The translations under genes were made by a program, and so were the position numbers. Of a stretch of 64,000 nucleotides of DNA, positions 1 to 12,180 are shown piece after piece. The notes beneath the pieces were generated by a model. That model did no database searches, had not been told where the DNA came from, and saw nothing but the letters and a program-made list of their open reading frames with translations. This DNA comes from Rhytidiadelphus loreus (taxonomy: Eukaryota > Streptophyta > Bryopsida > Hypnales > Hylocomiaceae), in assembly GCA_947034895.1 (NCBI GenBank), contig OX344762.1, forward strand, positions 7,073,501-7,137,500, written 5' to 3'. Each line of letters opens with the position of its first letter. Position 1 is the first letter of the stretch.

Positions 1-1001
1 TTCTACATTGTAAGCCTCCTTCTCTAATCACATGAATCACAAGCTTTCAAGAGATTAGAACTCTGACTGAAACCTGAGATCTAGATCTCAGAGCGAGCTC
101 TATGCGCCTGAATGTCACTAAGCGCTCCGAAACACGCCAATTTCACTATCTGATAAATAAAGTTGCTTGCTCACTTGAGTCTGACGTTTATAAACTACTT
201 TGTTGAGATGCTATTCACAGTCGTAATTGAAGTAGAATAATGGGAAACGTGGTAGAATGGAAACCTTAGTAAACAGTAAAGCTCTTTATTTAGGATCCTC
301 TCTTGGCGTGCATCTGAAATTACGCGTAATTTGTGGCTAACAACGATACATTTACAGTATCACAGAAAGGCTACGGAAATGTTTTGTTGACAGGAGTATT
401 GCCAAATTCGAGTACTCCACTACTCTTCATAATTTGTAGATGCGATGGAAGATTTACCAAACATGATTCTTTTTTTCTTTTCTTTTTTGAAAGGACATAT
501 ATTCTACAAAGAAAAAGAAAAATGGCCCAACTGAAAGTTGAGGACAATAATCCATTTCAAAGATGTCCTTCAATACATTAACACAATTCATGCATCTATA
601 GTGGATGGTTTGAAAATAGATGCAATACTACTATAATAATATGTATCTAATTAATTTGTACTCACCTAGTCCACTCAAAAGCCTTCACTCTTTTGTACCT
701 TGTTGCTCTCACCAAAGACTCTCTATGAAGATTTAATTCATTCCATTTAAATAAGTGCTAAAAAATTTATGAAATATCTTAGCAAATCCTTGAAATATAA
801 TGTATTGGATCTATTTTTGTACTCAATTTTCATAATTTAAAAAAATATTCCACGTGGTTTAGTTTCTTTTCTATAAAAATCTCGCCATTGGGAGTTAGTG
901 TGAATCCAATTTACCTTTGGGGCTAAATCCCACATCAATTGTTAAAAAAATGACACTTATAGTTGTAAAAATTCATATCTACTAGAAGTTAAAAACCCTT
1001 C
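1..1001. other. Unassigned intergenic DNA
   Basis: No gene is supported here. The first 160 bases or so are richer in GC than the rest and could be the edge of a gene lying outside the window. The remainder is AT-rich with no long reading frame or clear repeat boundary. Confidence 0.4.
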
Positions 1002-1005
1002 TTAA

Positions 1006-1535
1006 TCCTTAAAGGACATTCTATGTTTATGCTTGATTAAACTTCATTAGTTTTCTATGTTAAAATACACCTTTCAAAAATTTAATATTCTTTTCATGCA
1101 GTAATATATATGAAAAATTCAACTTCACTTTTTTATAATTGAAAACATAAAAATGAATTTATATAACTTTAAAATAATTTTCTTTTCTAAATCACAATAA
1201 TTATAAAAATGCTTTAAATAGTATGAAAGTCTTAGAGAAATTGGAGATGATAGAGGTAAACATCATGGTATAATTGGATAAGTCCTTGAGCTCAAACTAA
1301 AATAAGTTTGATAGAAAAGTTCAAAAGTGGTGTATTTTTAGCTTTCAAGATGGTACCTCTAAATTGTCACAAACATTACAATCTAAATAGTTTTGGACAA
1401 AATATAAAGGAATAAAGAATAGATTATTAGAACTACATTATTTAGTCAAGTTCCAAGACAATTAAAATAAAAATCTATGTGAAATTTGAGTTAGACCCTA
1501 ATACTATGTCCCTCTCATAGGTTGTCCTTCAAGGG
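1006..1535. mobile_element. piggyBac-like non-autonomous element
   Basis: A 530-bp segment lies between TTAA at 1002-1005 and TTAA at 1536-1539. The left end reads TCCTTAAAGGACA and the reverse complement of the right end reads CCCTTGAAGGACA, so the terminal inverted repeats match at 11 of 13 positions. TTAA duplication with CCC-type ends is the signature of the piggyBac superfamily. There is no coding capacity. It lies about 400 bp beyond the stop codon of the WD40 gene. The assignment is inferred from the ends alone. Confidence 0.55.
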
Positions 1536-1931
1536 TTAAGAAAGATATAAATCATAATATAAGCAAAAGATTAAAAAAATGAATCCAAATACTTCTATAT
1601 TCTTCTTTTTGGATTCAATGAAAGTGTTACTTTCATTGAAATCACAATATAAACTTAATCTCAATAAAATGTGTAATAAGTATATAATTTGAATAGATTT
1701 TTAAAATTATATAAATTTAAATACAAATACAAATTCCAATGAAAAATATTTAAAATTAAATTAATTCATACAATTAGTTGATACAATTGATTATTTTTCA
1801 TAATGATACAATTATTCAAATTTAACTTTTTATCTTTAAAGTAAATACTTGAAATTTTACACATTGTTGATCATAAATAAATTGATATACATTTTTTTTT
1901 ATTAGTTATGGGTCGAATCTATGGATCCAAT

Positions 1932-4900
1932 CTAGAGACATTGACCTTCCTTATGGAAGGAACGTGGGAACTTTGAGTTGTTGGGGTTAAGAAAAGTCTC
2001 ATAATATTTTTTGGTTTGAGGTTGATATTGACCTTCCCTATAAAAGGAAGGTAAGAACTTTGAGACATTGGGATCAAGAGAAGTTTCATAATATTTTTTG
2101 GTTTGAGGTTGAGTTTTATGTGGTGATTTTAAAATACAATCATAATTCTTTTCTATGAGTTGTGGAATTTGATGATATGCACATTTAGAAGAAAGTGAAT
2201 TCATAGGAAAAGATGTTGATTTTTTGTTTGTTGGCATATTTTGATAACATAATTTATTATGACAGGAATCTAATTTTTTATTATAAAAATCTAATCCATT
2301 TTCTTCTTTACACAAACTTCGTAATTTTGAACAGTATTCATTATAACAAAATTTCTTGTCAATTTGAAATTTGTCATGGCAAGTTGGTTTTAGATTGCAA
2401 TCATTTAGTTGTGATGTATTAGAATCATTAGGTCTTTTTGAACATAACTCTTGTGATTTTTCATAATACTTTTCTCGTACTTTTTTCAATAATTGATTTG
2501 CATCATTTAAAATATTTTCTAATTCTTGAATTCTCTTTTCCTGTAAATATTATTTTAGTAATATAAATAAGCTTAAATATAATCTTAGATAAATTTGAAA
2601 AACTATTATGCGCATCATTTAAAGTTCAAACTTTAATTACTCATGATTAATAACAATTTTTCCTCAAAAAAAATACTCCAAAAGTGTTTTTTCTAGTGCA
2701 AAGAGCAAGAATAAAATTATTAATAATATTCAAATCGAACCTTCCTTAAACTATTAGGAGAATGTATGGTAATAATTTCAGTAGCATGGACTGCAAAGAT
2801 TGCACGATTATAATATTCTTAGTAAATAGAAGAGATATTTTCAAGCTCCAAAATAGAAATAGACTTTGAATTCTCTTGGATTGAGTTTTTTTTACTTTTG
2901 AAATTTATTTTATTTATTTATGTTGTAAAGGGATTCATATAAGTATGTTTGAATAACTCTAATATAGAGTTGAAAATTTTCAATCCCAATAGTGACAAAA
3001 TTATTGTAAACAAGTTCATCTTTTAATTTGTTTATGAAAAAACTTAAAAAAATACTTCTTTTGTCTTTTTTATGACTCCCTAAAGTAACTTTGTTTTGTA
3101 CTTAGGGCAAGTAACATAATTGTTTTCTCCAAGGTTGAGTGAAAAAAGAGTTTTAAAAAATCAATGTAAAAATAGACATTTGTGGGAATCTACCAAAAAT
3201 TCTAAAAAATATCCATTTCAAGCAAAGTTGTCTTGTTAGACACATGTTGGTCTATATTTGTCTTTTAGGGCATTTGTGTTGGACATGTGTCTAGTACATT
3301 AAATGTGTTTATAGAATATTTTCAATTGCAAAAAAATAAAAATATATTCTTAAATATTCCAAAATATTCTCATTATATATTCTAAAAATCTACCTATTAG
3401 ACACACAAGAAGGGTCTACTAGCATCCTCGAAGTTGCATGTAGTGGTATTCGACAGGACAACCCTAATTCCAAGACTTTCAACCTACATGGATTAACCCT
3501 TGAACATCCACATGGACGCCAAACGTTCGATGGATGACAAGGAATCTTTGAGTGTAGGACGAAAGTGCAACTATTCATCCTTGGAATTGGGTTTAGAAAG
3601 GGAAGATCTCCTACAATACTTTGACTTCCAATAGGTGCTTTTCCTATTTCTTTGACCGATGATTCACACGGTAATATAAGAGGATGATTTTGAGCATCAC
3701 CCCTTTGACGTTCAAGGGTTAAAGAGAGAAAGAGAGATCAAACTTAGTATATACCTTTTTCGCTTTGCATTTGTTATTGAGAGCTTCTTTCAAACTTGTT
3801 ATTTTCGTAGCACATTTCCCATTCTCATCTTCTAGTCTTTGATTCCTTTCTTGGAGTTGCCCCATTTCTCGAACCAGATTTTCCTTTGCATGAGTTGCCT
3901 CCTCTCGAAGCTTCGTCCTTTCGCTGTTGAGCAGCTCTTTCAGTTTCTCGATTTCCGCAAGTTGACGTTCCAGCTGTTGTCTCATCGATGCTGCATCTGC
4001 TGCAATTCTCGCTTTCTCAGCTTCCTTCTCAGCAAGTAAGCTTTCATATTCGTCTCTCATTTTGGGTACCTTCTCTAATTCCAAGACGGAGAGTCTCTTC
4101 AAATCCTCAGTCTCAGCAATGCGAGTGGACAAGTCAGTGTGCAACTTGTTTTCCTCTTCTTTCGAATGCTTCATCATAGCTTCGAGGTTCACAATTTTCC
4201 TGATCAGCTTTTCATGACATTGCCTGGCCTGACTGGCTACCTTACTCAAGTTATTCTCCGCGAGTTTTTTCTTGGTTTCAAGTTCAGCAAGTTCAGCAAC
4301 AACCATTCCGTCCTTCGCTTGAAGTTTGTTGAGATCCTCCAACTGATGTCTCTGCTTTTCCAAGTCAAATAACAACTGTTGTTCTCTCTTTGAAGCCTCG
4401 TTCTGATCGACGGAGTTACAAAAACGTTTCCACCTCAGAATCAATTAGAAATGATCACTGGTTTTGGTGTCCTTACTTGTATCACTTCGCATTATTTAGC
4501 AAATGAAGATGAAGATTTTTTAACCCTAGAAGGTCGCCGTAGACATTAAAGAATCCTTCCATCATGTAGGATTGTAGGAAGGAAGTGTAGATGTTCATCT
4601 TTGGAAATTTGTGTGAATTAAAAGGGAAGGTCTTGTACAACAATTTGACTTGTAATGGGTGTTTTCTTGGTTTTCTTTTAAGCAAATGATTCACACGGAA
4701 CCAAAAAGGATGATCATTCTCTGAGTGACGAAGAATCCTTCTAATATGTAGGAAGGACGTGCAGATGTTCATCTTTGGAATTTTGTGTGAAAAGAGAATG
4801 TCTTGTACAATAGTTTGACCCCTAATGAGTGCTCTTGATATTTTTTAAACAAATGATTTTGATGAAGAATCCTTCTATATAGGAAGGAGGTGCAAATGTT

Positions 4901-7900
4901 CATCTTTGGAATTTTGTGTGAAAAGAGAATGTCTTGTACAATAGTTTGACCCCTAATGAGTGCTCTTGATGTTTTTTAAGCAAATGATTTACAGCCACTG
5001 ACCAAAAAGAATGACTTCTAAGGTGACTAGCCCGTCCTTTTGAGGTTAAATTTCATGCGAACTTGGGAAAAGTACTAAAACATAACACACCCTAACAACT
5101 AGTTTTTTTTAATTTGTTGATTTGGTTCACTCTTCTGCTAATTTCTGTCCAAATCAACAAGTTACTAACTTACTATCTAAATCAACAAGTTACTATCCAA
5201 ATCAACAAAAAAAGTGAACCAGATCAATGTGACCAAATCAATAAAATAAAAAAACTAAATTTTCTATTAGTGTAGGATAAGGAATATGTTTATTATTATC
5301 TAATTATTAAAAGAAAAAAAAATTGGATCTCAATGTCAATCTAAGGTGATTTTGAGGCCTCTATTGATAAATACCATTTTCATATTAATTAGAATATATG
5401 GGTCTTACAAATTCCCTAATTTGTTGTTTAGTGAACTTTACATAAATATTTTTGCATATATTTATGTCAGAGATGTAAGTATTACATAATTTAAATCTTA
5501 AAAATATTTATTTTAATTTATTTGTAATAGGTATTAATTTGTTTGGGATGTAACATTTAGCTTCTTCTCTCTTACACAAAATAAAGAGTAGTATGTTATA
5601 TATTTTTTTTTTTGAGACCTTTTATTTAGGACCTTAAAATTTTCAAGTGCAAGTCTAGCTTCTTCCAACTCTTTGCGCAAGGTGTTAATTTCTTGAGAGG
5701 TATTTGACTTTAAACTTGAATCATTCCAAAGACTAGCTGCAGTCCAAACTTTAATATTTTTGGATGCAATCACCCACAGTTGCCAACCTACTTTAACCAT
5801 AGCCTTAACATATCTGTAATAATTCACTCATTCAATAATTATACTTTAAAATCAGTGAAATTATATTTAACTATGTTCTAAATTAAATCATTTTAAAATC
5901 AAATACATAAATGTAATCATTTTTTCTATAATATTAACATTATGTAGTAGCATTAAAATTCATCTTTCTTGAATAGTGTCATTTTGTACATTGAATAAAT
6001 TTTTTCAATTAGGTACTTTTTATAAAGGAGAATTTTTTTACACAAATTGGCATTTGGTTCAAACTCAATTTTAGAAAATATTTTAGATATCAAAACTCAA
6101 TATATTCACAATATAATCATTTTCAATCAACAATGCTTTAGAAATCACATAATTATTACAATTATCAAAGTAAAGTAGCATGCTCAAATCAAAGTTGTAA
6201 CTTCAAGGACCCCAATAGTTCAATTGATGAAATAAATTATGTGCATTATTATATATGATTTTGAATCATACCCTCCTTGTTCTCCTAATGAAAATAAAAG
6301 CTCATAACTTGCAACATCCCACACTAATATGTTTGAATCTGTAGAACCAGTCCACACATGAAGGTCCATCTCTATCATGCTATAAACAGGTCCTTTATGG
6401 CCTTTCATTGTTTGTAGCAAAGACATATCTAATAAACTCCACACCCTTACAGTTTTATCTTCCCCTCCACTCCAAATTTTGTCGTTTCCAATTTGACATA
6501 GTACCAACACTCCTAACATATGTCCTGCACTTCATCAATTTGATACATTACAAAAGACCTTTTGTGAAGTCCTTTAGAATAATTAATTTAGCCATTGCTA
6601 TATATTTGAAAATGTGCACAAGTGTCAAATAAATACATCCATTAGGATGTGATTTCTATTTTTTTAAGGATTATACACCATCATTATAAGAGAATCTAAA
6701 AACTTGTGGTGGAGTGAACTCTTTTGAAAGAAAATACTTAAGAAGCAACAGGATTAGTCTAATTTTATATGCTACATTTTTTTCTATTTGCTTTACAATT
6801 AAATCTTAATAAACTAAACTAATCAAAATCAAGGGGTTGTAAAATATATATGGGCTTAATAGAATTACTTGCTCAAAATTAATTCTATTTTTGAATTTTG
6901 ACAATTTTTTTACATATTTTTAGGAAGTTATGATGAAAAAAACTAAATTTAGTGTAATTTAAAAATATACTATTGGCATGGAAATATTCACATTTGAAGA
7001 TAAAGACTACATTTATTTAACCTTGTTGTCTAATTTTGAGTTTTATTGTGCACTTTGATCATTTTTGTCTCTTCTTCTTAACATTTTTAAATAGCTAAAT
7101 AACAACATTTGCTACTACAATGACATCCTTCCAAAATTGCACCCAACACGAAATTTGGAACTAACTCATTTTTTAATGACTCCTAAGGTGCTAATTATAT
7201 AAATTTGGTAATTAAAGTGTCAAATGTGAATATTTTTACAATAATGAATGCAATGACATCCTTCCATGATCCCATCCAACGTGAAATTTGGAACTAATTC
7301 ATTTTTTCATGACTCCTAAAGTGCTAATTATATAAATTTGGTAATTAAAGTGCCAAATGTGAATATTTTTGCAAAAACAAAAGGTGCATTTCTTTTAGTT
7401 CCAACTAAGTCTATCATCTTTAAGTCTCTTTCATCTTTATAAAAATAAAAGATATTATTTATGTGGGCCATATTTCTTTAAGGATTCACTAGTATAAATC
7501 CATACTAAAAAACTTATTCTAGTCCATGGTTTTGTCTTAAATCCATACTAAAACTAATAGAATTGTATTAAAAATATTGCAAATTTAACTCAAAACCATC
7601 ATTTGGAATGTTTTTTTCAATGTGTATTTCTATATTGAAATCTAGATTGAATTTTTTTTTTTCAAACTAGAATAGCTCAATACATGGATAGGATAAGTTA
7701 TAATGACATCAACTTTGATGTTAAAATTTAAACTCATATGTGTTGGACCAACCTTGGCACACCTTCACTTCACCAACAATATCATGTTGTATAAGATCGT
7801 CATAAACTTTGCATTGACTGATTTCAGATTTGTTTGAAGTGCTCCACATTTGCATTGGTTTTCCAAACCCCTCATTTACTATACACAGAGACTTCACCGC

Positions 7901-10466
7901 ACTATGATGTTGAGCATATTCAAATAAATATTCTCCTTTTAAATCCCATTTTTTAATGGAAAAGTCCGCTCCAGCTACCCAACTCATATCACATTTCAAA
8001 CAACTTTAAAATTCTCTCTAGTATATTGATAAATCAATTTATACTTTGAGATTCTACATACATAATTGTTTAATTTCATGTCTTTACAAATATTTCAATA
8101 TTTAAGAAAAATGATAAATATTTGATTTTTATCCAATTGAATTTCATGTAATATACATTCAAAAATTACATTATGAAGAGTGAAGATGCTCAATACATAG
8201 TGTTCACCAGACCACACTGAATTGGTCTTTGTTATAATGCTTGTTATACCGCCAGGGTGTGCCCTAATGCGAGCCCCCATAACATTCTTTTCCATGTCAA
8301 AGATGGCAAGGTCACCATGAGAAAAACCTATCCATAATGCTTTTCCATCAATTGTTCCTTGAATAATGTTTATTGGTTCATCAAGCCCATTATGAATTTG
8401 GAAAGATGCTCCACTCTGAAGGAACACAAATTCAAATTCCAAAGAATTATATCTTTTGATTTCTAAGAAATATTTGTACAAATACTACATATATTAATAT
8501 TTTGCAATTTTCATTGTGTTAGTGTGTTCATTTTAAATATTTTTAAATTTAAGGTTTCCATTATTTTGGAAAATTGATGCTTTGGTACACATCCTAAATT
8601 CAAATAAAACATATTTTTCAAAAACACAAAACATTTGAAAGTTCCAACAAACAACGGATTTGTATTGCCTTGTGGAGGTTTGCATTACGTATTTGAAATT
8701 AGTGGAGTTTATTCCAAGGAAATGTAAGATACACACTTGTAGCATTCATAAAAAAATTCACTAGAGAAATCCACACCAATTAAAAAGAACTACCTAGATG
8801 AAGGTTTTGTGTCAAATCTATGTTATTTTGAACATAGTTGTATCAGTCTCAACCTAGATTTAACCCTAAACCACCATGTGGACTGGGTTTTTCAATCTAG
8901 ATTTCTACTAGTGATTTTGTTTTGTATAGTAAAAGACATAGTAATGCAAGATTAACCCCTAAAAGCCCAAGGGGTTTGAACAAGACACAAATGTAATATA
9001 AAATATAAGTTCTATAACTTTTTTGAAGTTTGCATCAAAGAAGATAATGTGAAGCATGAAAAGTTGAAAGTATCCGTATGGTCAAAGTTTTAAAATTATT
9101 TTTAGATTCTCTTCAAACAATTTCTATCTTTAGCATTTGAATTTCTTTTTGATTGGTCAAAATTGTGGTTTCTATTGATTGGTCAAAAAATGCATAAGAT
9201 CTAGTAATGAGAACATCAACACTTTTTCCAAATAGTAAGCTTTTCAACACTAGCCAATTCTAGATTCTTTGTGCTATATCTCTTATAATTTCTGTTTGAC
9301 TGTAGCGATCTTAGTTTTGAATATACATATTGAAAGTCAATCCAATCTCTTAAAAAATAAAATAAAATAAAAATTGAAAAAGAGTTTTTTTCTGCCCAAA
9401 AATTCTGCCCAAAGTCGGGTAGCGACCATAAAATGGTCACTCGAGCGCTTAGAGGTTAAAGAGAGTGCATTTACACTCAAAATTATGAATTTGATGAGTA
9501 ATAGTGAATAGCATTTTAAAAGTTCCTTTTAATTGATTTTTATAGAATTAATTATTATTTTTTTAATTTTAAAGGAACTAATGACTATATTCTTGGATTC
9601 AAAGATACACCACAATATCCATTCTATAATTTTATTTAAATTCAACAAAGAGTTCATTACCCTTGCAAAGTATATGTGTTTTTTATAATAGGAAGACATA
9701 TGTAAACTTAAGGTACGTTTTAATTGTTTGGGTTTTAGTGAACAACAAACTGAAGTATTGAATTCATATAGGATGCCTTGTTTATCACTTGCCACAAGCC
9801 TTGTACCACAATATGCAATACAACGCATAACGTCGTCCAAAGTCGCCATCAATGCCACTGCATCCAGTTGCATATGCTTAGTACAATCCATAAAGAAAAT
9901 AAGGGAAATAATCAAAGGGTTTGCTACTTAGCATTATGTTATAGGTTACCATTTGCACTAGAATAAACTTGATCGTTTGTAAAAAACAAAAAACAAAACA
10001 AAAAACAATGAGTACCATATATAGTTATAGTTTTTAGTAGGGAATAGTATACGTTAACGCAACTTTTTAATTCTATACAAAATATTAATCCTTTTTGTGT
10101 GTAGCACAGGTCTTGCACAACAATTTGACCTCCAATGAGAGCTCTTGGATTCTCTTGAGCAAATGATTTACACAATACCCAAAAGGATGATTTTGAATGT
10201 GACCATGATCCCGGGTTAAAATTTACAAAATGGTGATGTGGATGGCAATTGTTTCTTGCAATTGCAATTAAATTTTTTTAACACAAAATGGAGTTAGTGG
10301 TGACTAATTGATGAGCATTCTTACCTTGAAGTTTGAATCCTTCGTGTGCAGGAAGTTGTCGAGGAGACTTTGATTTCGACAAGGATTTTCGACTGTTGCT
10401 GAAAGGCAAGTTTACATTGAATTTCAACTTCATATCAGCACCTTCATCTTCACTAACACCAGCCAT
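1932..10466 (-). CDS. WD40-repeat and coiled-coil protein, nine exons
   Basis: The gene model reads right to left with exons 10466-10325, 9967-9950, 9857-9751, 8415-8208, 7974-7753, 6524-6272, 5813-5633, 4402-3755 and 2540-1932. The phases agree and give 2388 nt, or 795 residues. Residues about 50-345 hold roughly six WD40 blades, with motifs such as WSAGADFSIKKWD, IWSGGEDKTVRVWS and VWTGSTDSNILVWD. Residues about 345-620 form a long charged coiled coil, mostly in exon 8. The tail is Cys- and Asn-rich and ends in two direct copies of a 29-residue unit starting QPQTKKYYET. I do not recognise a named family; a beta-propeller plus coiled coil suggests a scaffold or trafficking protein. Weak points are the 18-nt microexon 2 and the GTCCTA donor of exon 7. 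At least four introns contain transposon remnants. Confidence 0.72.
3497..3718. mobile_element. Short piggyBac-like element in intron 8
   Basis: A 222-bp segment is flanked by TTAA at 3493-3496 and 3719-3722. The left end reads CCCTTGAACATCC and the inverted right end reads CCCTTGAACGTCA. The interior is related to the larger copy at 4524-5045, which makes this a single-unit member of the same family. Its right end is about 30 bp from the 5' splice site of the last intron of the WD40 gene. Confidence 0.65.
4524..5045. mobile_element. piggyBac-like element with internal tandem units, intron 7
   Basis: A 522-bp segment lies between TTAA at 4520-4523 and TTAA at 5046-5049. The left end is CCCTAGAAGGTCG and the inverted right end is CCTCAAAAGGACG. 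Inside are three tandem units, starting near 4551, 4733 and 4867, each opening with GAATCCTTC and containing a shared stretch around TTCATCTTTGGAA. It is related to 3497-3718. It sits wholly inside an intron of the WD40 gene and carries no gene. Confidence 0.6.
7121..7372. repeat. 133-bp tandem duplication in intron 5
   Basis: Two adjacent copies begin with TGACATCCTTCC at 7121 and 7254. They share long blocks such as GTGCTAATTATATAAATTTG with few differences. The repeat is noncoding and lies in an intron of the WD40 gene. Confidence 0.85.
7487..7655. mobile_element. Degenerate CACTA-like MITE copy
   Basis: The left end CACTAGTATAAATCC and the interior resemble the element at 8759-8913, including AAATCTAGATT near the far end. 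The terminal CTAGTG of the right end is missing, so this copy is truncated or mutated. Confidence 0.4.
8759..8913. mobile_element. Short CACTA-like MITE with 3-bp target duplication
   Basis: A 155-bp element begins CACTAGAGAAATC and ends with the inverse of CACTAGTAGAAATC. It is flanked by ATT on both sides. A CACTA start, inverted ends and a 3-bp duplication fit the CACTA (CMC) superfamily. It lies in intron 3 of the WD40 gene, just before another element. Confidence 0.6.
8956..9455. mobile_element. piggyBac-like element, TTAA flanked, intron 3
   Basis: A 500-bp element lies between TTAA at 8952-8955 and TTAA at 9456-9459. The left end is CCCCTAAAAGCCCAAGG and the inverted right end is CCTCTAAGCGCTCGAG. 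A full-length relative lies at 32260-32762 and an interrupted one at 49876-52293, so both ends are confirmed by comparison between copies. It is noncoding. Confidence 0.75.
10089..10215. mobile_element. Fragment of a piggyBac-like element, intron 1
   Basis: This stretch matches the right-hand part of the 4524-5045 family (GTCTTGCACAACAATTTGAC, then GCAAATGATTTACAC and GGATGATTTTGA). It ends in CCCGGG followed by TTAA at 10216-10219. The left end cannot be matched as an inverted repeat, so this is a truncated copy. Confidence 0.5.
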
Positions 10467-12180
10467 GCCAAAATATTATCCCTGTGGAGTCTCAAACTGT
10501 TGCAGAAAAATCAAATTATTGTGTGCAATTTGGCAATCAAATTTACAATTTTTACAATTTCTTTTTTTTGGTCATGGATGAAGTTTTATTGTTGTCAAAT
10601 CAAATTTGAAAATTTCAGACTCTTTGGTACAATAGGAAGAAGAAATTATGATTTTCTAGGTCAAGCACCTACAAAAGCACCATAATAATCACAAAAAGAA
10701 TCCAATGTTTTCGGATTCCTTACAACCTCTGTAATATCTTTAGTAGACAAAGAAATTGGATTAAATTTTTTATTGGATTGATTCTTTCAAACCCTATAAT
10801 ACAGAAAGAATTAAAAAAATTGAATCTTTGGTTGGAGGATCAAATTTGTAGTGATGAACCCCGTGGTATACTTTTTCATGCAAATTTTAGGTCTGAAATT
10901 GTATGTTCAATAGGTGAACAATATAGATTGGGTATTAATGACCAATGTAATAAAATACTCAACTTTTGAAAATTTTCAAGTTTTAAATTTATATATAAAC
11001 TAAACTTGGTAGATTTCATCATTCTAGTTGAATTTGAAAGCAAATAAACTTGTCTTCAAGGACAAAATCACATTTGGCTAACAAACATCCAATATGTGGC
11101 TTTTTGTCTTTAAGAATTCAAACATAAAAATAGGAAGAAAAAAAAAATTCTAATTTGCACTCATTTGCATTGATGCAAATATGTCAAGTTGGTCTATTTG
11201 TGATTTGGCTCATTGTGCTTGCAATGAAGAGAGGATCAACCAAGAGATAGGGTGGCAAATTTGCAATGTATATTTAGGGATTGGGCATACTAGGTCAAAT
11301 TTTCCAACCAACAACTTCTCCCTATTTAATGAATGAATGTTATGTCCACTCATTCATCTTCCCACCTGCCCTTGAGGGTTGCTCTTCTGTGAGTCTAGGA
11401 ATATGAACCCATGAGCCTAGAAGACCATACACCTATGTTATAGGTGTCTATATTATAAGAATCTTTTGTGATTTATGGTATAACTATGCTATAGATACCT
11501 ATAATCTATAGGTGTTTATATTATAAGCACCTTCAATGGTTGTAAGATATCTACTTACACGTATGTTTAAAGCTCATACATATGTTTAAGGCTCACACAC
11601 TAACATTATTGCTTGCCCCCTATCCCCCTCACAAGGGATTTTGTCACTTAAGGATATTGAAACCACTTGAGATTTTATGTGTTTTATAGGGGTTGTTTTA
11701 TGTTTTATATGTTGTTTTAGGTAATAATATGAAAATCTTCACCACCTGCAAATCAACTTCATTTGCAAAAAATTTGAATCTTCTAGAATACAAATTTTTC
11801 CTAACCTTTATGTAGATTTTAGTATATATATAATAAATCTCATTTATATGTTTTTGAGATTGAAATTAATTTAATATGTAGAATATTGATTTGAATCTCA
11901 AAAATCTCTTTGATTGAAGTTCAAACCTCTCTAATTTGCATATTTTGAAAGTTCTAAACATTTATCAAATTTCATTGAACTTAAAATTCCACACACTTGT
12001 ATAATTTAAAGATTTTAGATTTTTCAATTTTCTTGAGTCAAATTCAAATAAATGCATCAACACTTTCACATTAGGCTTCTCATTTGTCCAACCTTATGGT
12101 ACCTTCTACAATGACTATGGGCAATTGCAACTTATAAAATCTACACAAGATTTTGGATTCAATCAACGATGAAGTAGATG
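10467..12180. other. Intergenic DNA upstream of the WD40 gene
   Basis: The promoter of the WD40 gene should lie at the left of this interval, but I can point to no specific element. Around 11390-11600 there is an AT-rich stretch built from variants of a TATAACATAGGTGCC-like motif. This is the same minisatellite family as at 54.1-55.5 kb. No gene is supported. Confidence 0.4.

Noticed and set aside
2213..2422. Plus-strand 69-codon frame
   Set aside because: Antisense to the last exon of the WD40 gene.
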